Part shown: one piece after another, positions 1-12,554 of the stretch | How positions within the stretch are numbered: position 1 is the stretch's first letter | Layout: every line of letters starts with the position of its first letter | Assembly (NCBI GenBank): GCA_014898415.1 | Contig: RCTD01000015.1 | Location: 868,001-932,000, forward strand | Length of the DNA stretch: 64,000 nt | Source of the DNA: Stromatinia cepivora | Lineage: Eukaryota; Ascomycota; Leotiomycetes; Helotiales; Sclerotiniaceae | Direction of reading: 5' to 3' | Translations under genes and position numbers: made by a program | The notes under the pieces: generated by a model | What the model saw: the letters and a program-made list of their open reading frames with translations, nothing else | Databases searched by the model: none | What the model was told of the DNA's origin: nothing

Positions 1-1410
1 AAATAGAATTTTCAATAATTTCAATGAAATTAATTTCAATATAATTGATTTCGATGGAATTTCGAACTTTATATATTAAAGTTTCGATTTAATATAATAT
101 TATTTTGTTTTCTTAATAAATATATTTATATTCAATTTTTTTTTATAAAAAATTCTAATATAAATTCAAAATAAAATTCAGAATACTATTCTATTGATGA
201 TTTTAAATATAAAATATATTCCTTTTTATAATTTAAAAAAATAGATTCTCAAATCTTATAAAAAAATATATATATTCTATCTAATATTTTTTATTTTCTT
301 TTGAATATTATAAATTCGAATTTCGAAAATATTAGTTTTTGTTTATTTCATTCGATATAAAATTTTATATATATTTAATTTAAATAAAATTTAAATAATT
401 TATTATATCTTTATTGATATTTTTGAATTCATCGATATATCGAATTTCAATTTTAATTAAATTGATATTTGTATTTATTTCAATTTTAAAATAAATATTT
501 TGTATAATTTCTAATTCGTTATTTGGGAATTTGTAAAATATATAAAATCTGTATTTTGATTCGTTAAATTGTAAAGCAAAATTTAAATTTGGTATTTTAA
601 ATAATAATTAATATTTAATTTTCAATTTATAATCAACAAATAATAATGAGTTATATCGAAAAAATTGAATTTCTTTTGAATAAATATTTTTGATTTGAAT
701 AAATAATTTCGAATATAATATATATAATCCTTTTATTATATCTATATATATATAATATATAATATATAATATATAATTGATATATATTAAATAAGATATT
801 TGAAAAAAAAAAGATAACTTTGATATAATATATAGTATTCGAAATTATATCGATATATAATAATAATTTTGATGATATTAGATATAATATCAATATATAA
901 TAATAATTATAATTTATATCGATCTTAAATAATAAAGAGTATTGATTGTATAATTGCTTTTTCATAATTATAATTGTTTATATTAAAGGTTATATATTTA
1001 GAAGATGATAAACCTTATATTTGAGAAGTAATGATTCGTGGATTATAATGGAATAAGCAATTATGAAGTTATATTAATAATATAGAATAGTATTGTAATA
1101 TTGTATTGTATATAATTAATACTAATAAATAATTTTTGGATATAGATTCTTAATTTTCAACTTTGAGAATATAATCTTTCTATATACCCCTTTCGAATTC
1201 TTTTATATATCACTATCTTATTTTAATTTATTGATTTAAATATAGATTTATCATTCCAATTAATTTGATTAATATTACAAAGATTCTTTATTTGAATACT
1301 TTTAGTATTCGATTAATTAGATTTCTTTATTTGAATACTTTTCAATTCGATAGTTTTGTATATACTAATAAATTCATAAAATTTGAATTCGTATTTATAT
1401 ATTGAATAAT
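1..1410. other. AT-rich DNA, no gene recognised
   Basis: Extremely A+T-rich sequence with no recognisable coding region, RNA gene or element end. Open frames here are short and made of Ile, Tyr, Asn, Lys and Leu, as expected from base composition alone. It may be very old RIP-degraded repeat, but I see no homology to the other elements in the window. Confidence 0.6.
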
Positions 1411-1412
1411 TA

Positions 1413-1445
1413 CAGTAACCGTGCACTTATATTACCCCAAAACCT
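1413..1445 (+). repeat. Left terminal inverted repeat of the Tc1/mariner-like element
   Basis: It begins CAGTAACCGTGCAC and shares the block ACTTATATTACCCC with the reverse complement of 2759-2791. It is preceded by TA. Confidence 0.85.
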
Positions 1446-1499
1446 TAAAAACGCGTAAATTTCGTGAATTGAATTTCAACTCTCTTTATTATTTATTCA

Positions 1500-2606
1500 T
1501 CAATAATACTACAATATACTTCCAGAACCTTGAATATTGAAAGGGAATTAGCTTTTAAGCATTTTATTCCATATTTATATAGCAAAATTATTGGCAAAGT
1601 TTTTAATAGCTCTAATCCTTATCGTATCGCAATTGATCTCAATCTCGAAGTATGAATTGTTCGTTATATTCTATAGCAAAATGTATTACATAATAAAGGA
1701 ATGAATTTATTTTGTATTTTTCGAATTAAATCTTATACAAAAAGAGAAGAATGTATACTAATTCGATATATTTGATTATATCCAAAATCAATCTATATAC
1801 AAACAAAAACAGTTGTAGACTTTAAATATAGTACCTTTATTATTAAGAAGATTTTGAAGGTCTATAAAATCATCAATTGGAAGTGTAAAAAGCGACCGGA
1901 ACTTACCCAGGTATATATGTTCAAGCGGTTTGCATGGTGCCTAATATATAGGGGGTTGATAATGGAGGAATAGGGATTAGTTGTATAGAGTGACGAATAT
2001 TTTGTAGAGTGGGGGTGGGGTAAAAGAGAAGAATGGTACTTCTGTATTCCTGTTCAGAAATGGGAACCTAGAATGGTTCAAATATATGATACAAATAAGA
2101 ATATAAAGGTTATAATCTAGAGAGGCTTTTGGGATCTTGGAAAGAACAATTTATATATAATGGATAAAGATTTTGAAAATAAAAAATATGGGTATAATGC
2201 CAATTTATATCTCGAGGTCCTCGATACTAAAGTAGACCTTGCTTTTAAAAGATTAGGTTCAAGATATGAATTTATATAGGATAATACTTTTATTCATCAT
2301 ATCTACAAAATACAGGATTAGTTTCAAAAGAAAGGGATCTCAATATTGAAGAATTAGCCTTTTTATTCTCCTAATCTTAATTTTATTGAATATATTTGGT
2401 AGACTTTAAAAATAAAGTTATATAAGATATTTCTTAATATTACAATCAATAAAAGCGAATCGGAATATACTAAATAAAGATTAAAAAGTTATTTATAAAT
2501 AATTTGAGATATATTAGATTAAGAATTATTCGATAAATTAGGAACAAGTATACTTAATAGAATTGAGGCCTATATCATAACAAAGGGCTGGCATACAAAA
2601 TATTGA
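1500..2606 (+). pseudogene. Tc1/mariner transposase remnant (DDE)
   Basis: Broken transposase that would have cut and pasted the element. The N-terminal part (about 1545-1800) reads like the helix-turn-helix DNA-binding region of Tc1/Tc3 transposases. The catalytic part follows: SDE near 1990, then DN preceded by a stop near 2280, then a SPNLN-F-IEYIW stretch near 2370-2395 equal to the family motif SPDLNPIExxW. All three catalytic acidic residues survive. The reading ends with W-H-T-K-Y and a stop at 2604-2606. Several in-frame stops sit where Trp or Gln is expected, typical of RIP. I could not identify a start codon. By my count 35 residues lie between the second Asp and the Glu, against 34 in classical Tc1. 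Confidence 0.82.
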
Positions 2607-2758
2607 TTAATTATAGAACAATAAGGATTTGAATTTTTTTTAAAGAATAATATAAATATAAAACTTCAATATATTTAAATTTTAAATTATAATAATTAAT
2701 GATTGATTTTATAATTAAGTTGAAAGGTAGATATTGAATATATAAAAAAACTGAAATT

Positions 2759-2791
2759 AGGTTGTGGGGTAATATAAGTTGACTAGTACTA
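2759..2791 (-). repeat. Right terminal inverted repeat of the Tc1/mariner-like element
   Basis: Read on the minus strand it begins TAGTACTAGTCAAC and matches the left repeat; its first base is T where the left end has C, as a RIP change would give. It is followed by TA. Confidence 0.85.
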
Positions 2792-2879
2792 TAAATTGTA
2801 TAAATCGATTTAATTGTTTAGATCAATTTAAATTAATCAAATTAATCTAAATGGTTTAATTGATCATATTGATTATATT

Positions 2880-3029
2880 TGTCACGAGATACACGTGATC
2901 GCGTACGATCGGGTTAGTACGGTACTAAGCTCCGAGCCGATTATATATATAGCTTTATAGTATACTTTCTTTAATTTTGTAATTTTTAATTCTAAGATTG
3001 ATTTCTAAACGTTTGTTAAATTCGTTACA
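2880..3029 (+). repeat. 5' LTR of the gag-only element
   Basis: It starts TGTCACGAGATACACG and ends TTCGTTACA. The outer 60 bases keep their G+C while the inner part is A+T-enriched compared with the partner LTR. Confidence 0.9.
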
Positions 3030-3249
3030 TTATTAAAAGTTTTTTCAAATAAAAAATGGAATAACATTTGTATATGTTTATGTATACTTCATTTACTCTT
3101 ATCTAGATATATCGTTCATACTCTTTCGCTTGTATATGGATCTTTTTAATATTATTCGAAAATATTATCTTTTTTCTTATCCTTAATTTCTAAGTTATAA
3201 ATTACGATTCGATAAATCTCGCAATTGTAGAATTTCGTGGCGAAATAAT

Positions 3250-4145
3250 TCGTTAGTGGGATGAAATCTTGTTCCTATGTTCCTTAATTCTTGAATGTAT
3301 TTTTATTGTTTATACTCCTTTTTATCCGAAACCCTTTCTCTTTAATCCTGAAAAATTCAATAATAACTTTCAAAAGTTCGATATCTGGTTTCCTTCGATT
3401 CAAGCGAAACTACAAATAGACGGTGTTACGATCAACAACTTTACAACTCAATTTTACTATGTTTATCTCAATCTCGAATCTCATATACAAATTATAATAT
3501 TATTTCAATTTTCTTCTTTTGATCAAAACATTCCCTTAAATTATACAACGATTCTAAATCAATTTATATACATTTATAACAATCCAAATAAAATCCAAAA
3601 AGCCGAAAACAAACTATTCACTTTCAAACAAGGAACCGATTCTCTACATACCTATATTACAAAATTCGAAAGAACTCTTTACAAAGCCAAAGGTCAGAAT
3701 TAACCCGATTCGAATAAAATCTCAACCTTTCGCAATAAACTCAATATTACTTTTAGAAATCGTCTTTCTCAATAGCTTTCTCTTCTTTACTCTTATTCTA
3801 ATTTTGTTTAAATTATACAACAATTAGTTGCTCGTATAGCAAATAAATTCTTTATATCATTCCACTTTAATGAATCTAGAATCCCATATATATTGCAGAA
3901 TCCATCTTACTTTCGGAACTATAATTCAATGGATATTAACAACCTTAATATTATTAATGCCCTTAACCCTTTTGATACCCAATCGGATAAGTTTGATTAT
4001 ATTTTGATTCTATCCTGTATACAAATGCCCGAGTTTTCCCCTTCTGAAAGAACTCTTTTACATAAGCAAAATAAATATATACAATATAGAAGTAATTCTC
4101 ATTAAATACAAGCCTATCCGTTAAACCCGCATCAAGGAGTTCAAG
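3250..4145 (+). pseudogene. Retrotransposon gag remnant with lost zinc knuckle
   Basis: Capsid-type protein of an LTR element, expected to package element RNA in the cytoplasm. The open part 3269-3703 reads as the helical gag region: a WFPSIQAKL-like start, then an FKQGTDSLHTYITKFE stretch typical of Gypsy gag. After a stop at 3704 the reading resumes at 3893 with a NSMDINN segment and an SPSER segment, then a C-terminal zinc knuckle at about 4078-4116. The spacing C-x2-C-x4-H-x4-C is kept, but all three Cys positions are now Tyr (TAT), each explained by one G-to-A change, and one spacer codon is TAA. No protease or polymerase follows. Confidence 0.8.
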
Positions 4146-4390
4146 ATTGATAAGAGTTTGTTTCGATTATTACATTAACTATTGAACTCGAAAACGATAA
4201 TAATAAGGATCTAGGAAAGATAATTAATAACCGATATTTTGAAGATCATTTAAAGAAGGTATATAATATAGTGGATATATATTCGTTGATTGTAATATAA
4301 TCCATATATCAGGAATTTTTATCAAAAAAAGATTAATAATCATTTTATACTTAAATCATTCATTTAAAATGAATTCGAAGCGAACTCTTC

Positions 4391-4405
4391 AGAAGAGGGG
4401 GGTAG
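4391..4405 (+). other. Polypurine tract of the gag-only element
   Basis: AGAAGAGGGGGGTAG lies immediately upstream of the 3' LTR, where plus-strand DNA synthesis primes. Confidence 0.75.
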
Positions 4406-4555
4406 TATCACGAGATACACATAATCGCATACAATCGGATTAGTACAGTATTAAACTCCGAACCGATTATATATATAGCTTTATAGTACACTCTCTTTAG
4501 CTCTATAGCTTTTAATTCTAAGGTTGATCTCTAAACGCTCGTTGGGTTCGTCACA
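4406..4555 (+). repeat. 3' LTR of the gag-only element
   Basis: It starts TATCACGAGATACACA (TG changed to TA) and ends GTTGGGTTCGTCACA. Here the inner start is mutated and the outer end preserved, the mirror image of the 5' LTR. Confidence 0.9.
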
Positions 4556-4560
4556 ATATT

Positions 4561-5524
4561 GATCTTATTATTCGGAATGAATATAATATATATATATAGG
4601 CCTTTATATTATGAAATAATTAATAAAAATTATTTATTATTCAATAACAATAATAATCCTTTATAATAAATACCTCGTTGCGGATATTTTTACTTTTTAA
4701 ATTATATAGAAATATATCTTTATATTCTTTATATTACTTCGAATAATTATTAATTTATGATAATTCTGAATCACTTCGAATTACTAATAATTCATAATAA
4801 TTCAATATATCTATTATTGTGGATTTGGATAGAGTATACAATTCTAAAATAACTAAAATTATATATTAAAATAATGAAATTTGATTATTCTTATATATAA
4901 TCCGAATTCACAAAAACAAATCAATTGTTAATATTTATTAAAAGACTAATAATACTTTTAATTTATATTTTGAATTATTTTAATAAATCTTAATAATTTA
5001 GTTCTTTTTAATGATTTCATAAAACTATTTGCTAATTGTTTATTAATTGATATTTATATTAATTTAATTAAGTCTTTATTTATTAGATATTTAATTAAAT
5101 AATACTTAGTATCAATATATTTATTTTTATTATAATATATAGAGTTTTCTGATATAAGTATAATAGTTTTATTATCAATGTATAATAGAAATATACTTTA
5201 ATTATATTAATCTAATTCTTTTAATATTTTTTGGAAATATATAGTTTTTCTAATGATTAGATTAATTGAAATTAGTTTAGATTCAATTATATTTTGAATT
5301 ATTATTGATTGTTATTTAGTTCTTTAATTAATTAGTTTATTTCTATATATAAATATATAATAATTAATAAATCTAATTAATTTTTTATCTTTTATATAAT
5401 TTATATTATCATCTTTTTTATAAATAGTTTTAAATGATTTAGATTTTTTGAAATATCTAAATATTCTTTTTATTTCAATTAAATAATTTTTGTTAATTTT
5501 AGTATTATAAAAACAATATTCTAT
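4561..5524 (-). pseudogene. Copia RNase H fragment (family Copia-3), truncated
   Basis: C-terminal end of a Copia polyprotein on the minus strand. From the right it reads a YLIEIKRIFRYFKKS segment (Copia consensus HLIALKRILRYLKGT), then a Y-I-F-I-Y-R segment, and near 5150-5060 a K-Y-I-D-T-K-Y-Y-L segment equal to the TKHIDIRYHF motif of Copia RNase H. Several stops interrupt it. The fragment is cut on the right by the Copia-2 LTR at 5525; on the left it fades before the gag-only element. I could not find the missing upstream part with certainty to the right of the nest. It differs in sequence from the other two Copia families here. Confidence 0.7.
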
Positions 5525-5833
5525 TGTCACGGAAAGCCCTGTGATCCCCTGTATTCTACGAAGGATCAAAGCGTATGCTTTTCAATCGGAATGAAGGATC
5601 TTCTAGTCCTTACCAATTTACCGATTGATAAGGTGATATTGATATACTAATAAATAAAGATTTAGTCTAATTAAGGTATATATCGGCTAGATAATCATTT
5701 ATTTGTTCTATATATACAATTCTTGATTCATATAATCAAGGGCAAATCATTCAATTCTTTTACTTTACCAATCACGTGTACCACCTATTCAACGATCCCT
5801 GAAAGTGCTCTGTAATCATACTATCCCGTAATA
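5525..5833 (+). repeat. Copia-2 LTR (left LTR of copy A)
   Basis: It starts TGTCACGGAAAGCCC and ends ATCCCGTAATA; 309 bp. Unlike other left LTRs in the window it is weakly mutated along its whole length, including the inner end. Confidence 0.88.
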
Positions 5834-7533
5834 CTTTGTTTAGCAGAATCGACCCTATCAAATGATATAGGGATTGGATTATAATCTATATCAAAGCTTA
5901 TGTATACAAGATTATTAAAGTATAGAATAAAATTGCTATTAATATTTTTCTACAAATTATTAATATTAAAATATTTTCAATTTGGGTAAATATTATAATT
6001 ATATAAATCGAGATGAATAATCAATTCGGATTATTCAATCTTTTATTCAAACAATTCGGAGATATTTTTGAAGGATTAATCTTTCAGAATTCTATTTCTC
6101 TAAAAGCTAAAAAAAGAGTATATTCTATATTTATTTCTTTTTAAAATAATAAAAAGTTTAAAAAGAATAAAAAGAATATCAATTTTGAAAGTAATTAAAA
6201 AATCAAAAAGATCTAAGAATATTTTTGCAGAATCGAATCTAAATAAAACAATGGAATTAATTATAACTATACTATTTATAATTGTAAAATTATAAAATTA
6301 GTATTGATCAAAAAGATCAATTTATTATTCAAAAGAGTATTCAGCGAAAACGAATTATAAATAATTAAAGATCGAATAAGATTACATTTATGGAAATAAT
6401 TTTATTCTGATTAGATCAAAAGAAAATAAATGAAAGATTCCATTAATCCTTCAGGATTTTCAATCAATATTGTTATCTTGGATATTCGATATAATTAATC
6501 AAAAGTATATTCTATAATAATGAAAATATATTATCTATTTAATAATATTTTGCTCAATAATTATAATATTATATATATTATAAATTATATATCTCTATTA
6601 GATAATCATCGATATCGACTATTCGATCCTAATAATCTTGTAGAAGCAAATACTTCTAATTTCCAAATCCTAGAATACAGGGTTTATATTATCAAAAGGA
6701 TTATTAAAAAAGAAGATTACTTTAATAATGATTTAATCTTGAACAATATAACATTTATCCCTAATTTTCATATCAATATTATCTTGAAAGCTCGATTGAA
6801 AAAAGCCGGCTTATAATTCTCAAAATATAATTATATTTTTTGTAAAAAAGATTATATAAATAATATAATAATTATTCAATACATTTATATTGAAAATCTT
6901 GTATTTTTAGAATACAAATCATTTTCTATTTATTCAAATATTCTTTTATTTATTTTTATAAATAATCCTTTTATAATATATTTAATAATAAATAAAAAGT
7001 AAATAAAGTATTTTATTATTTTTATAATTTATCTTTTTAAAAAAAAATATAAATGAAATATAATATAAATACTTCAAATATTTAAAAAAGGAAACTCTTA
7101 AATATTTAGTATTTGTAATACAAAATATCAAAATAAAAAATATCATTTATTCCAATTGTATTGATTATATTTATATTTATACAAAACAAATCATTTTTTG
7201 TATTCCAAATAATCGTTAATCATTTCAACTCTTCTATAAAATCCAATAGAATCTTTTTGATTTCGATAAAAAATATAATAATATATTATAGCTTCTATTG
7301 ATTAAAGAAATATATTATAACAAAATCTTTTTATATTCAATTTATTACAAAATATATAATAAAGTATTTGCAATCATTTAAAACTTTATAATCTAGATTC
7401 ATTATAAATACAATTTAACAATTATAATGATTAAACAAAATAATAATATATTTATTATTAGAATTATAAAAGCAATATTATTTGAGAAATGAATCAAACA
7501 AGAAAATATCGAATTCGAGTTATCTTTATTTTA
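5834..7533 (+). pseudogene. Copia-2 copy A: gag end, protease and start of integrase
   Basis: First half of the broken polyprotein of copy A. The best part is 6520-6816: a retroviral-type aspartic protease followed by the conserved NFQILEYRVYIIKRII and PNFHINIIL stretches (Copia consensus PGFHxNLVSL). The protease motif that should carry the catalytic Asp reads Leu-Asn, consistent with GAT to AAT. The same domain is at 25349-25585 in copy B. The reading stops at 7533, where Gypsy-3 copy G1 inserted, and resumes at 46790. The protein would have cut the polyprotein and started integration. Confidence 0.72.
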
Positions 7534-7815
7534 TGTGACGCACAAGAGCCGTAGTAGTGCTGAATAAACAGGGTCAATTATATTCCTTAGAATCTACAAC
7601 TGAAGAATTATAGCTTATAAAGAGCGACTAGATATATATACACAAATACCCATTTGTGGGTTGTGGGGTTGTATATATATATTATTAGGCTTATCATTTT
7701 ACTATATTAAATTGTATGATTTGTAATATATGTATATAGATAATCAATTTATAAATTGATATAGGAGATAAGGGGTATTATATAATTAGTTTTTTGTGGT
7801 TTACGATTCGTAATA
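7534..7815 (-). repeat. Gypsy-3 G1 left LTR (3' LTR)
   Basis: It starts TGTGACGCACAAGAGCC and ends ACGATTCGTAATA; 282 bp, same length as the G2 LTR 30016-30297. Confidence 0.9.
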
Positions 7816-8460
7816 CTATCTTTTCCTTCGGAAAAGCTCGTTTTCGAGTGTTTCATTTTTCTGTTTTATTGTTATTTCATCAGAAATCAGGTTTTGTAAA
7901 GGTTTATAAGCTCTAAATCAATTAGATTAATCATTTTGATTGATTTGGTCAATTTATTGGAAATTGATCAAATTGATCAAAATAATTGATTAAATTGACC
8001 AAAATGACGAATGAATTAATCAAATCGATCAAATCGTTTATTAATTGGTTAAATTAATATTGATTCGTATTCTCTTTGATTTGGGAAATCTTTGAAAGAA
8101 AAAAGTTTTAATAGAAAAAGGAAGGAGATTGAATTATAGTATAATAATGATAAATGGTTAATATAGTCAATTCTGAAATTGATCAAGTTAATTGATTAAA
8201 TTGATTAAATCAATCAAATTGAATGAAATCGATAAAGGTGACATTATATTTTGTTTTTATTATATTCAAGTTTTTCTTTGTATGATTTTTGAAATGATTA
8301 TAGGTATAAGTTTTTTGAAATATATTGCCTTTGTATTGTTTTGATGGTAATAGTTTGTCTGTTGTATAGAGTTCGGGTTATATATGATCAAATTCCTTTG
8401 AATTTATATAGGTTTTCGATTCTTTTATGATTGTATATATATATATCATTATAAAATTAT
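7816..8460 (-). other. Gypsy-3 G1 3' untranslated region with AATTGATCA-type repeats
   Basis: Stretch between the chromodomain end and the 3' LTR. It holds imperfect repeats of AATTGATCA/AATTGACCA at about 7960-8040 and 8170-8235, matching a cleaner version in copy G2 (30440-30730). Confidence 0.6.
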
Positions 8461-8465
8461 AATAT

Positions 8466-11400
8466 TTAGTTTGTTGAATTGAAGAATACTTTTCTTTTTT
8501 TTGGTTTTATAATTGAATCGTTATTTATATAATTATAATTATCCTTTTTGTTTTCATAAAGTTTTATTCAATTAATTAGTTGATTAAAAGGATTAGGCAA
8601 TATTGAATTGGTTAGATGAAAATCGTATAAAAGATGTAATGATGTTTTAAGATTGGAAATAGGATATTAGGTAAAATTGATATTGTTATTAAATTATGAG
8701 ATTTTATATAATAAGGTTTTTTGTATTTTCTTTATTATTAGGATCTTTTTCATTTTCTATTTTAAATCATTAGTTATATTAATAAGCAGAGGTAATTCGA
8801 GTATTTAATTAGGAAGAGGATTGTTATATATTTTATATAATCGATCTGAAGGGAAAATAGAATGAATTTTCATTATAATCAAAAATTCGAATTTGAAAAA
8901 GCTTTTAGATTGATTAATGATCTTGAATCTTTCTTGAATTAGGAAATCCAATTTCTTGGATGATCTTTAAATAGAATAACTTTTTATATTGAGTTATATA
9001 TAATCTCCGATATCGAAATCGACTTCATATCGATGAGTATTCATGGATTTCGATATTTTGGCTTGAGTATACAATAGATCTTCTTTTGTTTATGTAAAAG
9101 CTAATCTATTATATTCTATATATATACAAGCATCACATATATTTATATTGTTTATTGATTTATTAACATCTTTCTTTTATTTCTATATATATTTCGATGC
9201 ATATCTATGTAAAGTTTTGTAGAATATAAGCCTTCCTAAAAAATCGTATGGAAAAGTAAATTGTATATAATCTATTATAAATAGAAATTCTGATCAATCG
9301 TTTTAATAGTAATTAATAAACGATTTTAATTGCTATTAAAGGTACTGATTATAAATTTCAATTTGATCATCGATTTGGGAATAATGAATAATGAATAATT
9401 TGAAATCGGTTCTTAGGATTTGGCTGAATTCCTTCCAGAATTGTGATATGAATTGGGGATCGCGATCTGATATTATAATATCAAAAGAACTATAATATCG
9501 ATATATATAATAGAAATATAATTATACTTGAACTCAAGTATTGATTGATTTATAACAAAATATAAAGATAGTTTGCTTTATTAATCGATCAATAATAATT
9601 AAAACATTATTATATCTATATTTATCCTTATTAAAATTGCAATAATCCATAATGATATATTATTATATTCGATTAGGAATCAGAAGTAAATATAATAAAC
9701 CAGGGGTATAATTATATAAAACAGAACTGTATTTGTAGATATAATAATTATATATATATTTGATTATAATATTATACATTCTGGATTAATAGTATTGTTG
9801 AAATAATAGAGATAGATTTTGTTTATACCAAAATGAATAATAGAAATGGAATTATAAATTTTATGAATAAGATAAATTCGAAGATCATCGATATCAGATA
9901 TTATTAGATAATTATTATAAAACAAAAAGTTATTTTGGAATAATATATACTTGTAATTTTGGATAGTTTGTATTTTGAATGTTAATAAACTATTTATAGT
10001 TTTATTTGTTTCGATGATATAGTTAATTAGATCGAATTGAGGAGCGATTTCATTCAAATCGATATTAGTAATCGTTGTTTTATTTAAATAATGCTTTTGT
10101 AAAGTTTCTTTTATAATTTCGGTATCAATTTGGTTATCTTTAGTAAGTTATTAAAGGCGATTCTTTTTCTTGATATAGTTTTGGAGGTTCAATTCGTTGG
10201 TTCAATGGGTTAAAGTATCAACGAAAGGGTTATCTTTTTCAGGGTGATATATAATAATGAAATTATAATCGATTAGAACTTTTGTTTAACGAATTTATCG
10301 AATATTGAGAATCTTGATAATCATAAAATATTCGAGGGTCTTATAATCGGTATAAACCCTGATTTTATATAATAAATCAGCGAATTCTGTTTTCCAATAA
10401 TTGAAAGATCAAATGATTAATAGTATTTCTTTGTTATAAACTTTGTAGTTCAATTCAGTGGCAATTATAATCTTGGAGAAATAAGTTATAGAAAATCAAT
10501 CTTTGTTATGCTATTGTAATAATATATTAATAATTATTTTATCGAATATATTTGTTTCGAGTATATAGGGAAGTTGATAATTATAATGTTATAGGAGTAA
10601 AGTAGAGATAAACTTTTTCTTTAAGTTATTGAATACATTTTGGTATATTTTATCGAATATAAATTTAACATTTGCTTTAATGAATTTATTGAAAAGTTTT
10701 ATTATTATATTATAATTCTTAATAAACTATCGATAAAAATTGCAAAAATCAAAAAATGATTGGATCTTTTTCATTGTTATCGGAAAAATCCAATTCTCAA
10801 TTACTTTAATCTTTTCAGGGTTTACCTTTATTCTTTTAGTAAAGATGATAAAATCCAAGTATTTGGTATATATAATATTGAATTTGCATTTCTTAAGATC
10901 CGTTTATAGGCCAGCAGCTTTTAATTATTCGAAAATTAGTTTAATATAAATTTGATATTCTTTTTCATTCTCGGAATAGATTAGAATATCATCGAGATAT
11001 ACTATATAGAAAACGTTTAAATAATCGAATAGAATATCATTTATATAATATTAATAAATTACAAAATTATTCGTTAATCCGAATAATACAACCTTGCATT
11101 TGTATAATCCATATCGGATTCGAAAGGTAGTATACTCTTCCAAAATAGGATCCATTCTTATACAATAAAAAGTTTGGTAAAAACCTTAACATCGAAAAGC
11201 CGAGAAAGTATTTTATCGATCAAAAAAAGAGGATATCGATTTTTATATATCAAAGAATTCAATAATCTGAAATCTATATAGAACTTCAAATTACCATTAA
11301 GTTTCTTAACGAATAGAATAGATATAATATAAAAAGCTTGATTAGATTTAATGAAATTTTTATTGAAATTATTCATAATATATTCTTTAACGATTTCCAA

Positions 11401-12554
11401 TTGTTTTAAGGATATTTTGTAAAACGGGTTATAATATAAGATTTATTCTTCTTTGCTTTCCAATATGATTTTATAATTATAAAATCGGTTAGAAAGTAAA
11501 ATGTTTGATTCATATTTAGAAAAAGCTCGATAATATTATCGATATTCAAATAGTATTTCGGGTTCTGAATTGATTTCGGTTAGTGTTCGATCGAATTTCT
11601 TTCGAATTTTCGTATTCTTGAATTCGATCAAAGTAACCAATCTTCTTTCTTTTGTATATCATTCATTTTATTGGGAGTTTATTATATTATCAAATTCTTT
11701 CAAAATAATAATAAAGAGTTCAATTTGTTTATCTCTCTTATATTCTAATTGGAATTTATTGGATTTGAGTATATATAGATCGAGGATTTCGGGCGATATA
11801 CAGAGAAGGTATTTGTAGATCTGCAATAATAATATGATTGGTTGGGAAGGAGATGAATTGAATTTGAAAAGAATTGGAGCTTCTCCCTTTTCAATAAAAG
11901 TCTATATTGCATTTATATTTGAAAGTTCTTATTGTATATCATCAATTACAATTGATCTGCTCAATTGTAAATCTCTTCGATTTCAATATTCTTCAAGCTG
12001 GTTATCTTATTGATCAACATTTTATTAGATTAATCGATCGATCTTCTATTTGCAAAGAAATAATTAAATAACAAGGAGATTATTCGAATAAGAAATAATA
12101 CAGAATCTCTCTTTAAACTATTCAAGATATCGATTGAAGTAATCGAGCTTTGCTCAAATTTCTGATAATCAAAGTTTATTTAAAATAATATTATAACTCC
12201 TTAATTTAATAATAAAAAAAGGGACAAAAGATTATTCACAACTATCAACCATTAAATTAAGGAATATGAAATAAATAATAGTATGACCTTATATATCATT
12301 ATATCCTTTAACTTCAATTGAAATTTCAAACAATATAATTCTTGGTTTAAATATAGAAAATAAACAATTAAAGAATAATATTAATAAAAGCAAATCCATT
12401 TGCTTCAGAATCAATAAATGCTCTTAATCGATAAATATAATCATTTTTTGAAAGGTTGTAGGGAAAGATAAGTACTTCTTTTTTCACAAACTTGATTAGA
12501 TTAAGAAATTTTATATCCCATATAACACTTAGAATAGAAACAGAATTTAAATAT
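8466..12554 (-). pseudogene. Gypsy-3 G1 protease, reverse transcriptase, RNase H, integrase, chromodomain remnant
   Basis: Read from 12554 downward: an aspartic protease (12368-12554) whose active-site triplet reads Asp-Ser-Glu instead of Asp-Ser-Gly; reverse transcriptase (about 11400-10740), in which the catalytic YLDD survives near 11000; RNase H; the HHCC zinc-binding start of integrase (10057-9764); the integrase core; and a chromodomain at about 8790-8466, aligned with the better one in G2. Many stops and shifts interrupt it. The product would have copied element RNA into DNA and targeted integration to marked chromatin. The gag part lies beyond the Gypsy-4 insertion at 44511-46206. Confidence 0.8.

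Larger units (their letters stand above)
1413..2791 (+). mobile_element. Tc1/mariner-like DNA transposon, RIP-inactivated
   Basis: A 1,379-bp DNA transposon bounded by 33-bp imperfect inverted repeats and flanked by TA on both sides (1411-1412 and 2792-2793), the target duplication typical of Tc1/mariner. One transposase remnant on the plus strand fills the inside. The terminal repeats and a patch around 1870-2080 keep more G+C than the rest. The element is complete in structure but its transposase is broken by stop codons. Confidence 0.88.
2880..4555 (+). mobile_element. Gag-only LTR retroelement (non-autonomous), 1,676 bp
   Basis: Two 150-bp LTRs flank a single gag remnant with no room for polymerase. 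The 5-bp target duplication ATATT is identical on both sides (2875-2879 and 4556-4560). A purine tract with six G residues lies directly before the right LTR. The element must have depended on enzymes of another retrotransposon. LTR and gag type suggest a Gypsy-related parent, which is not present in this window. Confidence 0.9.

Noticed and set aside
651..965. Minus-strand open frame of 104 codons
   Set aside because: Low-complexity Ile/Tyr/Asn/Lys content explained by base composition; no motif and no neighbour supporting it.
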